The position numbers and the translations under genes were made by a program. From contig JBCAQO010000009.1 in the NCBI GenBank assembly GCA_039111635.1, positions 1,736,001-1,800,000 on the forward strand: 64,000 nt of DNA, read 5' to 3'. This DNA is from Heterobasidion occidentale. Its lineage: Eukaryota; Basidiomycota; Agaricomycetes; Russulales; Bondarzewiaceae. Positions 10,958-21,514 of the stretch are shown here, piece after piece (position 1 is the stretch's first letter; every line of letters starts with the position of its first letter). Under the pieces are notes generated by a model. It had not been told where the DNA came from. It made no database searches and saw only the letters and a list, made by a program, of their open reading frames with translations.

Positions 10958-13900
10958 CACCAGTCTTTGAACTCGATCCCTCCGCAAAGAAGGTTCGTTG
11001 CCGGTCTTGTGATGCACACAGCGGAGAGTGCAAGTGGTTAGGGAGAGTATCGGCCAAAGCTCATCTTGCAAGCCACATGCACAAGAGAGCTGTTGAGGCT
11101 CTGGCTGAGTGAGTGGCAACCAGGAAACAAAGACAGGACAAAGTGGCAAGAGCCTCGGTGCTCGATGTCGCGCTGAAAAAGATGCCATCAAACCTTGTGA
11201 CTCACGAGTTGGTTGAATTTTCGCGCGAGTGCTCTGCTCACTCCCATGTCCACTATGACTGGCAAGACCTCTATTTAAGTCATGCCGGTGAGCCAGTAGT
11301 CTTCTCCGCAGGCGACGACGACACAGCACATGGAGGACTCAAGGACAGAGAGGTGCTTCTAAAGAAGGCCGAAGCACTTCTTGCCAGTGATGACACCGTC
11401 TTGGAGACAGATTATTCCCCCAAGGACGACAACTTAGTGTTGAATGTGTGCGAGATACTGCATAACATGGGTGAGGTTTCTACTATCATCACAGGCTTGT
11501 GATGATTGTTAAGTTTGATGTTCTTCTATACCTCATTACTTACCTGGTTGGCAGATTTGCCTGATTCGGACGACGAAGAGCCAGACGTCCAGGCTGCATT
11601 AAACGATCCGAGCAACAGCAACTGGGTGCCATATCCGAACAAAATGGTATGCTCCATTGGACCACCTCTGTGAGAATGTCGGTGCTACTGACCGATGATG
11701 TGCACTCGTCTCCAAATATTCTTGCTTAACATGCTCGACAACCTGCCTTGTCTACGCATGTCAGACAAATACCTCAAGGCTGTCATATTTGTCATGAGGG
11801 AATCTGGGGCACGGTGTGTCCCATCCCTAGATACGCTACGCCGCTTTCAAGAATCACTCAAGGAAGACATGCCCACACAAACCACGACGTGGCATCAATC
11901 CACTGAGAGAGGTCTCTTTTGCACTCACTCGATCATCGGACAAGTTCAGAATGTAGGTTATACCCTGAGCGTTTTGTGATGGGTGTGAAACTGACCGCCG
12001 CAGTTGCAGGTCTTCAGCAATCCACTAGTGCGTCAACACATCCAATTCTATCCTGAGGATAGCCGGTCTGTGTTAGAATCATGGCAAGCCTGCAAGCTGT
12101 TGTCTGAAGCGGGAGTCAATGAGCTGTCCCCCATGGTCATTCATGGAGAACAGCACTTTTATATTAATGAACTCGCACAATGTCACAATGGGGTCTTTGT
12201 GATCCCGGTGCGATGGGTCGAGTGAAGCGGCATCATGTGTGGGAATGTTTACAAAGTTGTGCAGCACGTACGTACATTAATTTCATTCCTGGTCGAGTAT
12301 TTCACTGACCAACACCACCTATATCACCTAGGACGATATGCACTTTGCAGTCGACGATACGTCGACGATTCACTCTATTCCCTTGTCCGCAATGCAACAA
12401 AGCTATCCCCGCCTGCTCCATCTGCGAGGAGAGCACACAATTCACTTCATTGGTACATTCAGAAGTCATGCAAAAAGACCCGCTTCTCAGAGGGACTCTG
12501 CTGACATTGCTGTCCAAATTCAATCAGCGGAGCAATCGTCCATCCAGGCTAAGATGCCTCACCCGATCCGTGTGACATCGTAAGGCTGCCCATTCTTTTG
12601 TATCTGGATCAAATTGTGGGGTGACGACGTCTCCAGAAACTGATTGAAACAATGGAATAAACACTGGAATTGGTATTTTGCCATAGTAGGAATTCCGAAG
12701 TGCCTCCTACACCAAGAATATTTTGTTCATTTCCTTTCAACCTCTCCATATGCTTCAGTGCTTGAACATGCAAAAGCCATTTGCAATCAAGTCTCATGAG
12801 TGCACTTTGGCGATACTATTCACTCAACGAGGTACCTGACATTCCGCCTGCGATGTTATACTCTGTTTTATTTTCAGGGCATCAGAACACGGTTGCTTAG
12901 CCTATGACTGTCTCCTCCTGCAAGAGATAATGTTTAGTGTTGGTGTTCTCAATCTCCCGGCCGACAATCCAATGCAAGCCAAACTATTATCACATATTGG
13001 CTTAGGAGGGAATCTCTTTTGTCGTTGATGCTGGGCCAGCGAGAGTGGTCAAGACAAAGCCAGCGACAATGGATTCCACAGTTTATTTTGTGCAAGTACT
13101 CTCCTCCTATGCGTGTTAATACCGAGCATCTCAAGGACACCCTCTTAACAGACCAGACAATGTTGGACGATAGCCAAGACACGGACCATAATTGAAAGTC
13201 ACCTCGATCTTGCGCTTACCAGATGTGAGTTGCAACTCAAAGTCGCTCAGTGTGAGACGGGCATCAAGGATGCCCAAGCACAGAAATGCATTGAACAGGC
13301 CATCAAGTACCGTGTGCAACTTGTCCTACAAAACCCATCACTATCAGAGTCCAATCTCGATGCATCTATGTACGCCTAGTTTGCAAAGCAGCAAGAGTAC
13401 ATGAATCCATTTTTGAATTTGCCGTGTATGTTCATCCTGACAAAATTTGACCATGCTAACACCAGATCTCATCTCCCGATAGGCCTTGATCCTCACCGTG
13501 ACACCCCTGTTGAGCTGCTTCACACTGTCTTATTGGGGGTTATTAAGTATCTCTGGGGGAAAACATGTGCCGACTTGCTCACTCGCAAACACCTCAATTT
13601 GTTTCAGTGCCATCTCAGTGCAGTCAACATTTGTAGCCTCAACATCCCACCAATCTGGGCAAGTTACCTGGTGCAATACTGTGGTTCACTCATAGAACAC
13701 CAGTTCAAGCAGCTTGTACAAGTCATATCATTCATCATCCACGGACTTGTCACCGATAACATATGGCAAGCATGGCAAGCCACTGGCAAGATGACAGTGA
13801 CTCTATGGTATCCGGAAATTGACGACATGACTGCCTACTGTGTACGTGTCCTCCAATTGTGCACAATCTGCCCAAACTGACCATTCAAACATATGGAGCA

Positions 13901-15450
13901 GTTACAACTGCAACGGGAAATTGATAACTTCCTAAATGCCACTGCAATCATTGACCCCGAACGAATCATCAAGAAACCAAAATTTCATATTCTACAACAC
14001 ATCGTGGAGGACATTTGTCGCTTTGGTCCGTTCATATTGTTCTCTATAGAAATTTTTGAATGCTACAATGCCATCTTCCGAGCATGCTCCATTTTTAGCA
14101 ACCATCATTCCCCCAGTCGTGACATCAGCAACAAATTCTGCAACTTGTATTGATTCAAGCACATTGCCAGCAGAGGGTAGTGGCGGGATCTCGCTAGCCA
14201 ACAATGGGTCCGAGCTGGAGCCGATGTCCTCCAGTTTTTTTTGAAGCATGGACGGATACAGGAATATCTTAGGTGGATTGACCCTAAGTGCATAAAGCCT
14301 AGTAAGTGTTTTCCATCGCACATGACCATCCACAGGCTTTCATTGTTTAATCAAATGCCATAGGTTCCACTCGCTTGTATCCCAAAAGCTCACGGTCCAT
14401 GTTGTGGTGCAACACACATGCAGCACACACGATCCCGATGTTTGTACAGGGCCCCTACGACAGTGCCAACATTGCCTTTGATTCCAAATTATCTTGTGTT
14501 GCAACTATTGTCAGTCAGTCCCACGACATTCTCCAGATAGACGATTTCGTCATTGTCGGAAACCCTGCGGAGTTGGTAAGCACCGCACCCATTGCCCGGC
14601 AATTTTGTGGGTAACGTTCACACTCTGACACTTATTTGCATATTATAGCAGTCTGAGAGTGTTATTGGGCAGCTGCGGGAGATTGTCCAGCTCCTTGCCA
14701 AGTTCCCCAATCCTGCACAAACACTTGTCGTCGTAGAACACTTTACAGTGGGCGGGAACCATGCGCAACTCAATATGCCCACGTTGCACCAACCGCCAGA
14801 GCCGCACATGATACTTTGCAGCTCAGAGGTTCGTCCCATTGTTACAAGGTGATAGTCTTGTCTCTGATACCTTACTTTTGTAGTATGTTCAATTCTCTTT
14901 GAATGCACAACATGACTGCATTCGTGCCGAATGCAAACCCCTCAATATTGCACCAGGATCTCCCAATGTGCCCCCCCACGCTGCGACGCCGGTATGACAC
15001 ACTCATTTCTCTCACTGGTTGAGCCACTGATCACACGTTGTCTCGTACAGATGGATGGCATTGACACTGACATGTCTGGTGAGCTCAACAGCCATGCCGC
15101 AGCCAGTGTTGCACTACCTTCTACAGCCTTTGAATCTCAGGAAGGCGAGCAAACAAGCCGTGTCATCTCCGTCATTATGCATTGAGACAGTGACCATTAT
15201 ATTATCAACCTCTATTCTCTCTATAACGCACACCTCCTCCTGCAAATATTCCCTCAAGAGTCTCTGCTGGCCCCACCTTTGGTACAAGACCAGCGCGCTC
15301 ATCACCATGCAATCACGATGACACTCAGAAGCATAACGGACGACAAGCGTGAAATCTCACAGGCAAAACGGGCAGTTGTTCAAGGACTTAAACAAGCGGG
15401 ACTGACAATGGAGGGCAACGCTCGTGCAGGTCCTTCAAAAAAAACCTAAT
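10958..15450 (+). pseudogene. unknown Agaricomycete-expanded gene with N-terminal zinc finger
   Basis: The first exon (from about 10,958) reads a C-x2-C...H-x3-H finger, VRCRSCDAHSGEC then AHLASHMHKRAVEAL, followed by an in-frame TGA at about 11,111 before VATRKQRQDK. Later exons give LPDSDDEEPDVQAAL, LDNLPCLRMSDKYLKAVIF (11,730-11,800), FSNPLVRQHIQFYPE (about 12,010), HFYINELAQCHNGVFVIP (about 12,160), LDPHRDTPVELLHTVLLG (about 13,485-13,540), the long exon to 13,880, FHILQHIVEDICRFGPFILFS (about 13,983-14,045) and NHHSPSRDISNKFC (about 14,100). I recall this motif order from a family of long proteins of unknown function, often near transposons, in Agaricomycetes. Several stops and frame changes suggest decay. 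C-terminal exons beyond 14,350 are uncertain. Confidence 0.55.
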
Positions 15451-15727
15451 GTAAGTACAACGGTCACAGTTCGTCCTGCATTCATCAATATGCATGTACT
15501 CACAGCCATTCATCTGGCAAAGGAGGCTCGGAGTGTATGGGTGATAGTGGAAGTCAGAGATCATTTATTGTAGACAGAGTTCATGTATATCAATCATATT
15601 GGGAGGACAAGAACACATCTGTGAGATATGTTGAAAGACGGACTGGTACAGTAGCACAGACCTCCAGCTAATCCCCCTTCTCTGCTGCCGTCGTGATCAA
15701 CTCCTCCTCCAGCTTTCTCCCCTGCTT

Positions 15728-16189
15728 CTAAACAACATCAAGCTCCTCCAGAATGTCCACCAACAATCTCTTCTTGCAGGTGGGATATGTGCGCGACACT
15801 GGAATGGGAGTGAGAGGCTTTGCGGCACCTACTGTCGCAGCTATAGGCTGCGGAGACAACACTAGGGGACCTTCCTGATGGGTGAAGCCGGATGATCCAA
15901 GGTCTTTGAATAGCCTATAATGAATGGGATGCGGACGTGGAGACGATGCGAGGAGACGAGCATCTTGGGAGTCACTCATCTGACTGTCTAATGGCCCCCC
16001 CGGTTTATATAATCTAATAGAAAACACAGATGTCAGTGTTCTGAAATTACTATTTGAAACAAACCCAACTCCAATATCGTTTGCGCAGCCTGCTGAGCCA
16101 TCTTGCGAGAGGAACTCATGTCGCTGCTCAGAATGTTGATACCGTGCAAGGGGGACCTTTCTTGAAGTAATTTGTTGGAACATACTCAT
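15728..16189 (-). CDS. hypothetical ORF, 153 codons
   Basis: An open minus-strand frame, proline- and serine-rich in its second half (SSPRPHPIHYRLFKDLGS, then VPVSRTYPTCKKRLLVDILEEL). No family recognised. It has an internal methionine (MSDSQDARLL) that would be an alternative start. It may be one exon of a gene or chance; neighbours are repeats. Confidence 0.3.
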   Translation of the reverse strand: MSMFQQITSRKVPLARYQHSEQRHEFLSQDGSAGCANDIGVGFVSNSNFRTLTSVFSIRLYKPGGPLDSQMSDSQDARLLASSPRPHPIHYRLFKDLGSSGFTHQEGPLVLSPQPIAATVGAAKPLTPIPVSRTYPTCKKRLLVDILEELDVV

Positions 16190-16878
16190 AATTTGATTGA
16201 GATGTATATAGAATCATGAAAGAGGGCAGAGGTTGGTGGTATGAGGATGCAGATACAGTATCTACGTGGGGGCTAGGTGGATTACAGGTGGCCGGCAAAA
16301 CAAGACATTTACCTGAAGCGCGAGGCTATAACCACACTGCATCTCCTTATGGAAACAGTCCGAGCGCTTATGGATATTTTCTAAAAAATGCTGCGGTGGA
16401 GGTGTAGAGATTCTTAAGGAAGAATATGTGTTCGTACAACACACCCAACAATCTTTACAGATACATAAGAGAACCATTATGGCCAGGATTATGGCAAGAG
16501 AAAGACAACTCATTGGATTGGCAGGAATAACACAATACCTGGACAATACCTTCTACTCAGTAGTTGACTATTACATGCCCACAACAGTACAAATATCTCA
16601 TGCCTTGTCTTCCATCTCTAATGGCACTCTATTCTGCCCCATGCCTGGACTGTACAGCACCAACTTGCACATCTATGGAGACAATGTGTATAGATCCATA
16701 TGCCCCCTGCCCACCTTCAAAACTATTCCCATGCTCTTTGGACTCTATTCTCTTCCTGCCTTGCCTTACCCCTCTCACTGAAGACAACAACTTGACACCC
16801 TCTGGACTCTCACACATCTGAACAACTGCCTTCATCCATTATAATGTAAAACTGCCAGAGTTCATGATGGTTTGACTC
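16190..16878. other. unassigned stretch
   Basis: No gene recognised. One plus-strand frame at 16,428-16,781 (ISNGTLFCPMPGLYSTN) has no known motif. It may be part of the element that contributed repeat R1 copy 2. Confidence 0.3.
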
Positions 16879-18076
16879 TGTTGGAATTGGTAACTATTGG
16901 TGCAATGAGAAGAGGGACTTAGCTTGACAATACAGTACCCACGTACTTAGGAGGTGGTGTACCCTAATGTCTATACTTAAGGGCTATTGTGTTAGGGCTT
17001 GGCAAGGGGCAACGAGAATGGTGCCTGCTATAGTCTGTCATAATGCCTCAGATTAGTTTCTTCCTGATCATATATGCATTGCTTATGTTTTTCTGAACAC
17101 TTACAAACTACTTACTCACTGTCTCTGGCACTGACAGCCTAAAGTGCCCGAATGGTTTAGGACTACACCAAAGATTGACCAGACATTTGGTTGGTAACTA
17201 TGTTGGGCAGTTCAAAGATGGGTGAGGACAGTGCCATGACTGTCAACTATGTACTTTAAGAGCTATATGGAACTCTGACAATATACAAAGGGAGCAGGAG
17301 ATGAGACCAAGTGAACAAGTACAAATGCAAACAAAGGCCTGAATGGTGCTAGCAATGAGTTTTTGGAAGTTGACAAAGGCAATTTTGATGGTTGAAATGA
17401 GTGCAAATGAGCTCTGAACTGTGGGATGTGAAAGCTGGTCTATTCCAGAGTTGTATATAGGTTTCTATAGGAAACGGCGCCTCTAAGTAGCAATATCAAA
17501 CAAGAAATGAGAGTAAGTGCCAAATGGGTGCTAAAACATAGTGAGCAGTGAAGATAAGAAGGCAGGGGAAATGTCCATATGAGTTCCAAGGGTGATAAGG
17601 TAAAAGTTTATCAAAGATGACAAAATCCAAAATAGTTGGTATCCATTGTCCAAGTGTAAGTAGCAAGAACAGGCACTGGAGAGCCAATAAAAAGAAAGAA
17701 ATAGTAAACATGCACTTTGGGTGACCAAGCAATGGTGCAAGATTGTGTTTGACCAAATATGTGGAAATTAGGAATAAGAGATAAGAACTGACTGGGTACA
17801 GATAACATTGGCTGACCAGGCTGTCTGATCCCAACACTGTAATAGAACATTGTAAAGCTCCTGTGTTGACTCCTGTGTGGTGACAGTGAGCACATGAACT
17901 GTGTGCAAACTGACCAAGCTGTTGCCAAACATTCTTTGTTGTTCAGTGTCATTTGGGTAGAGGCCAATTGTCTTTGGTACTTGTCCAGAGTTGTTTGGCT
18001 CCTATCTCCAAGCTCCTAAATACCTTCCTCAGACCCCAGAGTGGGTGAGTGCTCATCAGCATGGGGGTGCCCAACA
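16879..18076 (-). mobile_element. LTR-like repeat R1, copy 2
   Basis: The reverse-complement partner of the repeat at 5,239-6,366. The better preserved copy starts TGTTGGAATTGG and ends GTGCCCAACA on the plus strand, the TG...CA form of an LTR with short inverted ends, about 1.2 kb. No clean 5-bp duplication was found (GACTC on the left, CTCAG on the right). No associated internal region is obvious, so it may be a solo LTR or part of a deleted element. Confidence 0.65.
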
Positions 18077-18249
18077 CTCAGGTCTATATCAGGAACTAGA
18101 TCAGGATTGGGGAAAGTGGAAGCAGACTGGAGAGAAAGGACAACACTATGTGTATTAAACTAATACAATGAGAAGGCAGAGGGAGTGGAAGAGGGACTGG
18201 AGAAGGGGGGAGCAATTGCTAGAGTATAGTATGGGTGGGCAGGCCTCTT

Positions 18250-18788
18250 ATTGTTATGACTTGACCTATCGGGGCCCTTTGGGGTTGGTCTATCCAATGG
18301 ATCAAGCATCACATGCTAGGCGGCTCCACTATAGAGCATACATCAAGATATTTGGCATGTCCTTAGGAGCCAACTGGACCGATGGTTCTTCAAGACATCG
18401 GTAGAGGATATATGACAGGGTCATAGATGGCATGGGTAGATAAGATAGGCATTTACATCCCATGGGCTTAAGGCTTATGGATAAGCACCTCGTTGCACCT
18501 GGATGGAAAGGGGCAATTAGAGAAGTACAAGAGTAGGCACTGGCTGAGAGAGACAGCGACCACAGCTCTCCTGGGATGGATATCCGGAGAAGCATATGGA
18601 CTCTTACCCTAGACCCTATATAGTATATAAGGCCCATAGAATAGGCTGAGGATCTGCAGTCTATTCTCCTTGTTCCTCTGTATCATCCCATACAGAGATC
18701 CTTCATTCTTAGGCAGTCATTATACTGTCTACCTTCACTATTCCCTCCTGTATTAGGATGAGGGAGAGGATGTCCGAGGATACAATTT
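18250..18788 (+). repeat. probable solo LTR of another retrotransposon
   Basis: Starts near TGTTATGACTTGACC (18,252) and ends near GAGGATACA (about 18,783). It contains a TATA-like CTATATAGTATATAAGG (about 18,616-18,634) followed by a T/C-rich stretch, as in fungal gypsy LTRs. No duplication was found at the two ends. It abuts the truncated gypsy 2 RNase H. Confidence 0.4.
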
Positions 18789-18789
18789 C

Positions 18790-20940
18790 TGTTGCTTTGA
18801 CGTGCCTGCTTTTGTTCGGTTCTACCAAGGTTTCACTGGACTCAGTGAAAAGTCTGGACGGAAGTAGGGTCTATGCCTTGTTATCAGATTCCACTCCCTC
18901 ACTAAGGTCTGGACGCCTAGACAGAGCATCGGCATGATTTGTCATTCCCGCCTTGTAGCTGAGCTGAAAGTCAAACTGTGACAAAAACAGACTCCAGCGT
19001 GCTTGTTGCCTAGACAAATCACAAGCCGTCTGAAAGTAGACCAAGTTTTTGTGGTCCGTCCAGATCTCAAAGGAGTGTTAAGCACCTTCGAGGTAGTGTT
19101 TCTAGTGTTCCAGTGCCTTGATAATTGCAAGGAGTTCGCGGTCATGTACATCATAATTCCTTTCTGGGGGTGAGAACAATCCAGAGAGGTAGGCAACCGG
19201 GTGCCAGTCATCATCTGGTCCTTCTTGTATAAGGACTGCACCATATGTGGAAAGGGAGGCATCAGTTACAAGCCGGTATGGGCGCATTGAGTCAAGGTAT
19301 AATAGAACGGGTTAACTGATGAAGGCTTTCTTCAATCGGTCAAAAGCCTCTTGGCAGTCCATGTTCTAGTTCCATTTTGTGTCTTTCTTGGTGAGGTCAT
19401 GAAGGGGTCAAGCGATCAATGAGAACTTGTCAATGAATTGCCGATACAAATTCCCTAGACCTAAGAAAGAGTGGATGTCATGGACTGTGCGGGGAATGGG
19501 CCATTTCTGAATGGCATTGATCTTTGAGTCTTCTATTGCGATGTGATCTTTGGAAATCGTGTACCCCAAGTAATTCAGCTTGTCTTTGTGGAACTTGCAT
19601 TTCTCTGGTTTGAGGTAGAGATCATTGTTGCACAGGATCTGGAGGACTTGTCGAACAACCACAATATGTTCTGTCATGGTTTTCATGAAGATGAGAATGT
19701 TGTCTATATATACCGTGATTCTCCAGGCAAGGATGAGATCTTGGAAGATCATGTTCATCATGGCCTAAAAGGTTGCCGGGGAGTTGGTGAGCCCAAAGAA
19801 CATTACAGTAGGTTCAAAGAGTCCCAAGGGCGTCACGAAGGCTGCCTTGGGTTCATCCCCTTTTTTGATGCGCACGTTGTTATATCCCCACCGGACATCC
19901 AGCTTCGAAAATACCGTGGCCCCTTGGATAATATCCAATAATTCTTGGATTAGTGGCAGGGGGCAGACATTTTGAATGGTGTGTTCATTGAGGTGGCGAT
20001 AGTGCTGTACCGGGCGGAGCTTCCCATCTTTCTTGTTTATGAAGAAGAAGGAGGCTGTGCTATGTGCTGTTGACTGATGTATTGTCCCCCTAGAAAGGTG
20101 CTCCTTGATGAATTTCCCTAGCTCGTCATGTTTCTCTGGGCTCAAGGGGAATATCCTTGGGGCCTGGGGTTTAAGAGACGGTTTAAGGTCGATTACATGA
20201 TCCCATATAGTGTGTTTGAGGAGTCTCTGTGATCATCTCTCACTGAAAATGTCGAGGTAGGAGTGGTATTCTGATGGGACACGATTCTTTAAGTCAGTTG
20301 TGTCAATTTCCTCCTCCAGGTCTTCGTTGAAACTCACAAAACTGGAGGGTTCGGGGGCTACCTTTCTAATGACAGGTTCTCCTTTGCTAGTCCTTGTGGA
20401 GGAGTCAAACGGTGCTTGTGCCTTTTCGGCAACTTCTTCTGAAGCATCGCCCTTGGCAGTCTCTTGCTAAGTTTGCTGGTGTTCCTTCCTTCCGGCCACT
20501 TGCTCCTTGAGCCATTCCCAAGCCTTTTGTTGTCAGTTCTTGAGCTCAATCATGGAGATGAACCGAGATTTCCATTCCTTTGCAGGGACTTGTTGCCGTT
20601 GCTCTTTAGTCCACATCCACGAAGGTCCTACCGGTTCTGAGACAAAATGCAGTTTCATCTGCTGAGGAATCTTGTCACCACGTAGCTTTGCTAGCTATTC
20701 CCTCTTGGTAGGCTCTTTCCTTGCTTTAGTAAACCCGTACGGTTGTTGGCAGTCTTGGGGGCACCAATCAAAGTGCACTTCACAGTGTCTCCACTCAATG
20801 AAGGGGTCGTGGTACTTCAGCCAATCTGTTCCTAGGAGCATGTTGTCCTTCCCTAGATTGGTGATAAACATCTAAACATGTTCAGTATGGGTTCTCCCCC
20901 GTCGATCCTTGACAGTGAGATTTGCGTCCAGGCCTCATTG
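18790..20940 (-). pseudogene. gypsy element 2, protease C-terminal end, reverse transcriptase and RNase H
   Basis: Read from high to low coordinates: LTVKDRRGR and FITNLGKDNMLLGTDWL (protease to linker, about 20,930-20,830), then the linker with EYHSYLDIFSE. RT follows with RGTIHQSTAHSTASFFF, KKDGKLRPVQHYRHLN, FSKLDVRWGYNNVRI and [13 protein letters not shown], then a stop and AMMN. The active site is YIDN, not Y-x-D-D (about 19,710). It continues with YLGYTI, HSFLGLGNLYRQFI, then RNase H (LVTDASLSTYGAVL, NYDVHDRELLAI, HADALSRRPDLSEG). Stops occur at conserved places. The integrase is missing at the low-coordinate end. The high-coordinate end is cut exactly by the copia insertion at 20,941 and resumes at 32,160. 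Confidence 0.88.
20936..20940. repeat. target duplication CATTG, left copy
   Basis: A 5-bp duplication next to the outer copia's low-coordinate LTR; its partner is at 32,160-32,164. With one copy removed the gypsy 2 protease frame joins. Confidence 0.9.
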
Positions 20941-21471
20941 TGTTAAGCGCAGTGACAATGAAGCGACTGGCACACAGAGAGTGCCAAAAAGAAGCTCTAT
21001 AACGACAGGACTGTGGTCCAGAGGGTAAGAGTCTGAAGTAGATACAACGAACAGAAGGGAGCGCACCTGTGGTCCAGAGGGTAAGAGTCTGAAGAAAGAA
21101 TCGCCCTCGGACCACAGGTATTTAAGCTACAGAGAACAATAAGAAACGAAAAAGGAAGGTATGACATCAACGGGTCATTACAGGTGGTCCACCTTACAAA
21201 GCGGTCAAAAGCTCCACCTGGAGGTCGGTCCGGAGTGTCAATGACATCACACAGGACCGCCTCAGCCGGCTAACCCGGTGAAACAACTGAAACCAAGTGA
21301 GACAAGGTGGAAACAAAGTGAGACAGTCCAAAAGGAGAAAGAGAGCAATATACCCGCTCTGGGAGTGGCTCTAGGGCCGCTCCCAGCTGCAGAGGCGAGT
21401 AATCAATGAGTCCCAAAGGTGGCACGCATGTGGCACCCATGCCACATCAACTAGAACGGCCACAAACAACA
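20941..21471 (-). repeat. outer copia 3' LTR
   Basis: 531 bp, TGTTAAGCGCAG...CACAAACAACA on the plus strand. By eye it differs from the 5' LTR (31,629-32,159) at about one base (GGCTCTAGGG here, GGCTGTAGGG there), which suggests a recent insertion. It contains two copies of an AAGAGTCTGAAG block. Confidence 0.93.
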
Positions 21472-21514
21472 CACCCTCCTGATTCCACGCCTCTACAGCA
21501 TTCATAACACCCTC

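Noticed and set aside
8001..16878. One large transposon with terminal repeats spanning the unknown gene pair
   Set aside because: I searched both flanks by eye for matching inverted or direct ends and duplications and found none convincing; kept only as a hypothesis.
18250..18788. This LTR as the 3' LTR of gypsy 2
   Set aside because: Its TATA-like box suggests plus orientation while gypsy 2 is minus, and the integrase is absent between them; treated as a separate solo LTR.
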